A stretch of 64,000 nt of DNA from Cololabis saira (Eukaryota; Chordata; Actinopteri; Beloniformes; Belonidae), in assembly GCF_033807715.1 (NCBI RefSeq), contig NC_084592.1:28835919-28899918 (forward strand), written 5' to 3'. The notes beneath the pieces were generated by a model. It ran no database searches. It was not told the DNA's origin and worked only from the letters and a program-made list of their open reading frames with translations. A program made the position numbers and the translations under genes. Below are positions 57,900-64,000 of this stretch, in pieces. Numbering within the stretch: the first letter of the stretch is position 1; every line of letters starts with the position of its first letter.

Positions 57900-58100
57900 C
57901 ACTACACACACACACACACACACTGTCCTCCTGCTCTGTCTCCACACACACTCCACCAGCCAGAGAGGAGAAGTGAAGAGGAGTGCCCCATTCAAAAGAG
58001 TGAAGGGGGAGAACAGAGGGTGGTTTGCTCCTTATTGGCTGCCCTGGCAATATTTACTCTCTTGACTCCTCCTCCTCCTTTTGTCACAGCAGTGAAAAGC
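57900..58100 (-). promoter_or_regulatory. col18a1: candidate promoter flank of the long col18a1 isoform
   Basis: Directly upstream of exon 1 there is no TATA box. There is a minus-strand CCAAT box (58034-58038), a TATTTAC forkhead/FOXA-type core (58051-58057), NF1-like half sites (TTGGC, TGGCAA) between them, and CT/GA-rich tracts. The mammalian long-isoform promoter is TATA-less and liver-active, with forkhead and NF1 involvement as I recall. Placement here is inference from proximity and motifs. Confidence 0.35.
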
Positions 58101-58291
58101 GATCTCTCCTGCTGACTGATAGCCAGAATTACTGCAGCTTTGGTTTTCAGTGTACAATACAGATGCTTTCAGTGTGTTGCAGAGAGGGGTAATTTGTTCC
58201 ACTTGACTAGTTTTCTTTGCCAAATTATCCTAATTAGAAAACTGTGGATATAGGCTGATGTTGATTTAGGTTTTCAACAAAAGTATTTCTG

Positions 58292-58292
<1 letters not shown>

Positions 58293-58380
<88 letters not shown>
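58293..58380. repeat. (TA)n microsatellite
   Basis: About 44 TA units upstream of col18a1 exon 1. Confidence 0.97.
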
Positions 58381-58386
<6 letters not shown>

Positions 58387-60309
58387 CCACGGGGGACAGG
58401 ATTTTGAAAAATGGTCAAAATCCTGCTAAAGGAACTAAAGTCAAACTGCATTGCAAACAAATGTTTTCATTATGATGTCAAGTGCATTATCAAGGCATTT
58501 TTACTGTAATGTAGTATCTGGATGTATCAGGAAATAAACTAAACATCCCAGCACAAGTTGTCCCTCCTCTATATGGTGCAATTTGTTGTTCAATGATGTT
58601 TAGAAGCCTGTTTTAGTGCACTGCGGTTACACAGTAATTCAGGCCTCCCTTTCTTGTCCAGACTGGTTTCTCATACTGCTCCTGGGACTGGTTGACAGAG
58701 ATACTCCACAACTATAAATGGAAGTCAGTGACAAAAGCTCAAGGTTTGTGTGTTGTTCTTGTGGCTTTTGACATGAAGTCCAGCGCAGCATGTTCATAGC
58801 TTCGCTTGTTGATACATATGAACTCGATAACGTAATGTCTGCAAGGCTTCCAGTCACTTGTGCAGAGATGCAGCTTAGAAACTTTAATCCCCAGAAATGT
58901 CAGAAATGTCAGAAATGATCCTGTGGGTTAACATTGTTAACCTGTTAACTGTAACCTGTGATATGAAACAGCTTTTTTATCCAGAGGGCACTCAAGGAAC
59001 GAAAATACGGGGGAGATATGTTGTAAAGAGCTAGTTTAACAACTTGCTGCACAGGCACAGTAAATGCATAGTGGGTGGCCCTCTGGGCAAAGAACATGCA
59101 ACACTCTGAACAAAGCAACTGTTCACTCTAAATACGTCTAATGGTCAACTTCATGGGATGAAAAGAAAAAGGATTTTCTGTTGGAAAAACTGTTTTCTTC
59201 TCATTCTTCAACAATGCTGTTCAGCAAAGGGTTCAAGATAAAATACTTTCAGAAGAAGTGAAACTATTTTTGACATATTGCAGTATTTTAGTGCAGTGAA
59301 TCAAATAAAACTGAATGTGTTCAGTCACAACGCCAACGCTTCTATTTTTCTTTTCTCTTTTTGCTAACTATATTTTTATTAACTGTTTCATTGCCTGTTG
59401 AGTAAGATTTAGGAATCAGGAAAACTTGGTTGGGTTGACCAACAGAACAATGCCAGATTGAAACTGTACATAACATCACTATGTGCTGAACGAAGGTGTT
59501 TTTGTGACAGAGGTCCCACTGCATTGGTTTGGTAGTGGGTAGTCAGGCTTGGTAGCAAAAAAAACCCTAAAAAGAGTGTTTTATGGAAAATACTTGCTTA
59601 AAGTGGACTTGGCACGGTTACCTTTGCTTTTGGATTTATCTTAAGTGTTGCAACGATGAATTCTTACTTAACGTCACTATAACCTCAAAAAAGGGGGATA
59701 TTCACAAGATGTTGTAGTTCAATGCAGAAAACACAAATTATCAAATTCTCCACAAGAACAGGAGTTGTGTGCTCACAAGGCACACCGCTCTTCAGAGAAT
59801 TAAACCAATATAAAAGAAACTAAGGAGAATTTCATCTTGATTTCAACGAAGATGAAATATATCTTTCTTATTAATTCCAACATCATCACAAAATGTTTCT
59901 ATGCATGATTAGTTCAACGCTAATGTAGAGGTACCCAGCATGAGGCAAACGTGGCTGGAAATGGCCATGTAATGTTCACTTTGATCAACTTTATTTCAAT
60001 AAACTGTCCCGTGATGGATATTAAGAAACCTTAATCATGAAAACAACCCTCCCCAACTTCACAGCAGAGCCTATTACTGATGTGAAAAGAGCTGAGCTGA
60101 AGTGCACTTATTACCAGCCACTCTGTCATATACTTTTATCAAGCATACATCCCCATCGAATTTGCCAGCCTGAAATTATACAAAAACTTGAGTGATACAG
60201 ACTTCATAGTTCATACAGAGTCTGATGACACAACTTGTCTTGTTAACAAAACCCTCATTCTTTTATTGCATGAAATATCAAATCCTTATCAACCAAGTAC
60301 AGAGGATGG

Positions 60310-60560
<251 letters not shown>

Positions 60561-61815
60561 CATTTAATTGAAAAAATATATATACACGCACGCAACCATC
60601 AAACACTGAACATACCTTGAACTTGGCAGAAATGTTTACCTGCTTCCACCAGGTCTTTCATGTCTGTATGGAGTGAAAACTCGATGACAGGCCAGCTAAA
60701 AGAGTTCCTGTTTCTAAGAGTCCTGTCGGACATGTAATTACAGTAAGAGGGGTTCATTAAGTTTTTCTTCATGCTTAAGACCAAAGACAGGACTGAAAAC
60801 ATTTATTCAATGGATTTATTTTCTCACTTCATTTTAAGTTCCAAACAACTTTATTCTTCCGGGCCTGAGCACTCACTGCAACAGAACGTTGGTTGTCATC
60901 TCTTAGTTTTGGGTTTGAACGTGATTAATTTTCCTTTACCACGTCTTACTGTTTCCTCCTGAAAGAGGACCATATCCACGATAGGAATTCATGTCCATTT
61001 TAAGGCTCCCATCATCCAAACATCTTGAAGCTCCACTGATTTTATTCACCTCAATTTTTTTCAAATTCAGCAAATAATTCCAGCTATGGACACGTTTCTG
61101 TTTACCATTTTGGTTTCACTATATATTTAATTAGGGACCACTGAACTGATATTAATATCAGATTAATAGGGTTAAAAAAGCAAACTATTTTAATTTATTG
61201 TTCTTTTGTTGAACACACAAGTTAAACCCATTTACATTCCTGATCTTTTCTGATATCGAACACCAGAAGACATGTGATGTTATTCTACTGGTCTGTTATT
61301 GGGCCAACAATATGTTTTCTTAAAGTTCACGATACAACTTTATTGTCCTCTGACGGACATGCTTCTCCACAAAAACGCCAGGTAGAATGAAATAAAGGCA
61401 AGACACGTGAACATTTGTGCATTTATATCTACTGTATGTGATAATGTGTTACACTTTATTTTACAAAGTCAGTAAAATAATGTTTAAGGATGCATTAGAC
61501 CACCCATACTTTGCATGACTGACCCCTAACATCCGGTTCATTTGGCAGGTGTGAGCGCTCATTTGTGCGCTCATGGACGTTGTGATTGGTGGTCTCGTAC
61601 AGTTGGCAGGTGTATGGGCACGGTGCAGTTGCCCCTTTAGCCGCTGTGTCTCCGTTACACTGTAGCGCCACACCAGACCCACCGACTGAAGAAACTACAT
61701 TGCTTACCATGCCATGGCAGCAATTTTTGCTGTTCGCAAACAGCCAGCAGCATAAAGGGAAATTAAAAAGAAGAATGCAGCAAAAGATGAAAGAGAAGAA
61801 GAAACACATTAACAA

Positions 61816-62412
61816 TAGGGCTGTTCGATTAATCGATTTTAAATCGTAATCTCGATTATGTAATTAGAACGATGTTAAAACGTGAAACTCGTAAAATCGA
61901 TTTTTCACTTTTTTTTTATTTTTTTATTTTTATTTATTTTTTATTTTATTTTTTTACAGTAAGTTATATTTCCAATTAAATAAAACAAGACATTTTCTAA
62001 TTAAACTAAACTGGGTCTTTGCATGCTAAATAATAATGCAACCCATGAAGGAGGTAGAGGTGTGTAATGTCAGTCATTACATTTGCTATTCACATTTGCA
62101 AGTTTTTTGCAAGGAACACGAGCCGGTCTACCGCATCTGGCTTGTGGGATGCCCGGTGGCATGTTACAACGCCCCCTCCTACACTAAAGAGCCTCTCCAA
62201 TGGGGCACTTGTCGCAGGTATTGAGAGGTATTTCCATCAATCATTAATATGGTATCAATCATTAATATGTGTGCAGACAAGGTAAAAAAAATTAAATAAA
62301 AAAAAATTAAATAAAAAAAATTTAAAATCGATTTTACGATTTTCACGTTTTAACATCGTTCTAATTACATAATTGCGATTACGATTTAAAATCGATTAAT
62401 CGAACAGCCCTA
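61816..62412 (-). mobile_element. hAT element derivative, same family (copy B)
   Basis: Ends TAGGGCTGTTCGATTAATCG on both sides. The interior contains the same dimerisation-region remnant as copy A, inverted (62040-62260). Flanks ATTAACAA and CTTCCTAA match at only five of eight positions, so the duplication has decayed or the copy is recombinant. Confidence 0.82.
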
Positions 62413-63770
62413 CTTCCTAACCAAGTCAGCGTTTCCATGAGACCTTCTGTTTTCCGTCGCGCTGATTCTCTGAGACCATGTTCGCTTCGGCTGAACCAAG
62501 TGGTCCTTCAGCGTGACATCATGACGAGTGGAGAGTAAAAGCGGCAGTTGTGCTCAAACACGACTGAGAGGAGCAATGCTCTTGGTGACCAGAGGGTCAA
62601 TCATGCCCGAGCACGGTACGGTGCCAGTCTGCTGCCAGCAGCTCATTCATGCTTGTCTTCCTTGCTATGGCATACAGGAGCTGCTGAATCCTAATGAATA
62701 CAATTCAGAGAAAAATAAGATATTGGCTGAAACAAAATTATGAAGAATGAAAGCCAGAAGAATAAACGGTGAGAAGTGTTGCTGATCCAAAGATGGTAGT
62801 AACTTTGGACGTGGGTGTCTCCTCCCAGGAATCAGCAGCCTTACATCATGCCTTAGCCCGACAAGCCTCTACCCAGAAATGTAACCCAACATCGGGGTTC
62901 ATTTTGTGCCGTTGGTTGCATTGTATTTCCCTCCACGCATTTGCTGCTACTACTACTTCTTCTTCGTCATTTTCAGAACAGAGAGAGAGATTGCTGTAAG
63001 GTCAGTTAAGCTACTGTTGCTAAACAGTCATTACTTCCAACCGGCTCCCGTCATTTACAAATGATTTGTTCCGTTACAATTTCTGGGGTTCTTAAAGGAA
63101 ATACACAAAAAAAGCTCAGCACTGCAAGCTGGAATGCCGTGGAAAAGAACCCACACCGCCATCTAGTGCTACGACGTAGGTCACAGACGCACGCTACCTG
63201 CATAGCTGTCATACGGATCTATAGATCTAGCGTAAGTCAAACCTAATATCTTAAGTTTCTTCCACACATCACCGTATGCGAAGCCAATTCTGTGAACAAA
63301 GTCAGTACTTCTGTACGTGTTCAGCTGGTGTAAATGTTTGAGAAAGAGGAGGACTAAATTCCAGCCGTCCGCCGGGTCTGTCATCACAATACACAGACAA
63401 AAGCATGTAACCTTACTCCGGGACTAAGACGAAGGCTGAGAGCGTCAATGTGATGTGAATGATCGTCTAATTACAACAGAAACAAAACCTCCTCCACATA
63501 ATCCAGGACGAGGCCGACAGCATCCAATAATTGGTCCCTGCGCGGTGGGATTCTGCATCACGCATCTGTCAATCACATATCAAATTTCACAGGCAGCGGA
63601 TGGATTTCATCAGTTATGAATTTAGCTGCTGTGAATAATTGAACAAGTCAAGAGTTATGCGTAGCCGATACGACATGTGACACGACTGGTGAGGAGGGAA
63701 GCAGCTTTGGAGCTGGGAAACTCATTTTTACACGAAGTCTAACCGCTGTGGAAACTGGTGGTGAAGTTTG
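62413..63770. other. intergenic or upstream intron, no gene recognised
   Basis: Mixed-composition sequence with short frames only; no splice-bounded coding segment found. Confidence 0.45.
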
Positions 63771-63797
63771 CACACACACACACACACACACACACAC
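63771..63797. repeat. (CA)n microsatellite
   Basis: About 13 CA units just before a hAT-like end. Confidence 0.95.
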
Positions 63798-63904
63798 TAG
63801 GGATGGGGGGTATGGACAAAAAAATGTATCACGATAATTTCTGGCATTTATCCCAATAACGATAAAAAAATACCAATACAAAAAGTGTCATCAACGGGAA
63901 TATT

Positions 63905-64000
<96 letters not shown>
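63798..64000. mobile_element. left end of a hAT-like MITE, cut by the window edge
   Basis: TAGGGATGGGGGGTATGGAC then ATCACGATAATTTCTGGC is a common fish hAT-type end. From 63903 a (TTTC)n array of about 24 units runs to the window edge, so the element's other end is not seen. Confidence 0.6.

Overview
The window comes from a ray-finned (teleost-like) fish nuclear genome. It holds one multi-exon vertebrate gene in introns crowded with fish-type transposable elements: Tc1-like, hAT, Harbinger-like and TTAA-type DNA elements, L1/Tx1, L2 and RTE LINEs, and a tRNA-derived SINE, plus long dinucleotide and tetranucleotide arrays. I see no bacterial, phage or organellar features.

The only host gene I can support is col18a1 (collagen XVIII alpha 1 chain), complete for its long isoform on the minus strand from about 57.84 kb down to 11.76 kb. 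I placed 41 coding exons by hand from GT/AG sites and reading phase. They sum to 5,298 coding bases (1,765 codons plus stop), every intron phase matches, and the length is close to the human long isoform as I remember it. Order: signal peptide, Ser/Thr-rich N-terminal domain and a ten-cysteine Frizzled-like domain in one exon (56469-57840); a thrombospondin-N/laminin-G-like domain (48015-48556); linker exons with a glycosaminoglycan attachment motif (33.5-44.8 kb); about 29 short Gly-X-Y exons with non-collagenous breaks (13.7-29.6 kb); then the NC1 region: trimerisation exon, Pro/Arg-rich hinge and a three-exon endostatin domain (11757-13523).

Layout: 1-2.67 kb is the 3' part of an L1/Tx1-like LINE with an open ORF2 and poly(A) tail. 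2.7-10.1 kb is intergenic DNA with old LINE, Tc1 and SINE copies. 10.1-11.76 kb is the probable col18a1 3' untranslated region. 11.76-57.84 kb is col18a1. 57.9-58.1 kb is the probable promoter flank of the long isoform. 58.1-64 kb is repeat-rich upstream DNA with no recognised exon.

The protein would be a secreted basement-membrane heparan sulfate proteoglycan. It trimerises through NC1, carries side chains on Ser-Gly sites, and can release a Frizzled-like fragment and endostatin. Most other structure is transposon biology: several insertions are defined to the base by target-site duplications, including two cases of a Harbinger-like element sitting inside a Tc1-like element. I found no clearly new biological system. 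The best leads are the unusual zinc-site residues of this endostatin, a 713-bp inverted-repeat element with an odd 6-bp duplication, and a nearly self-complementary 549-bp element.
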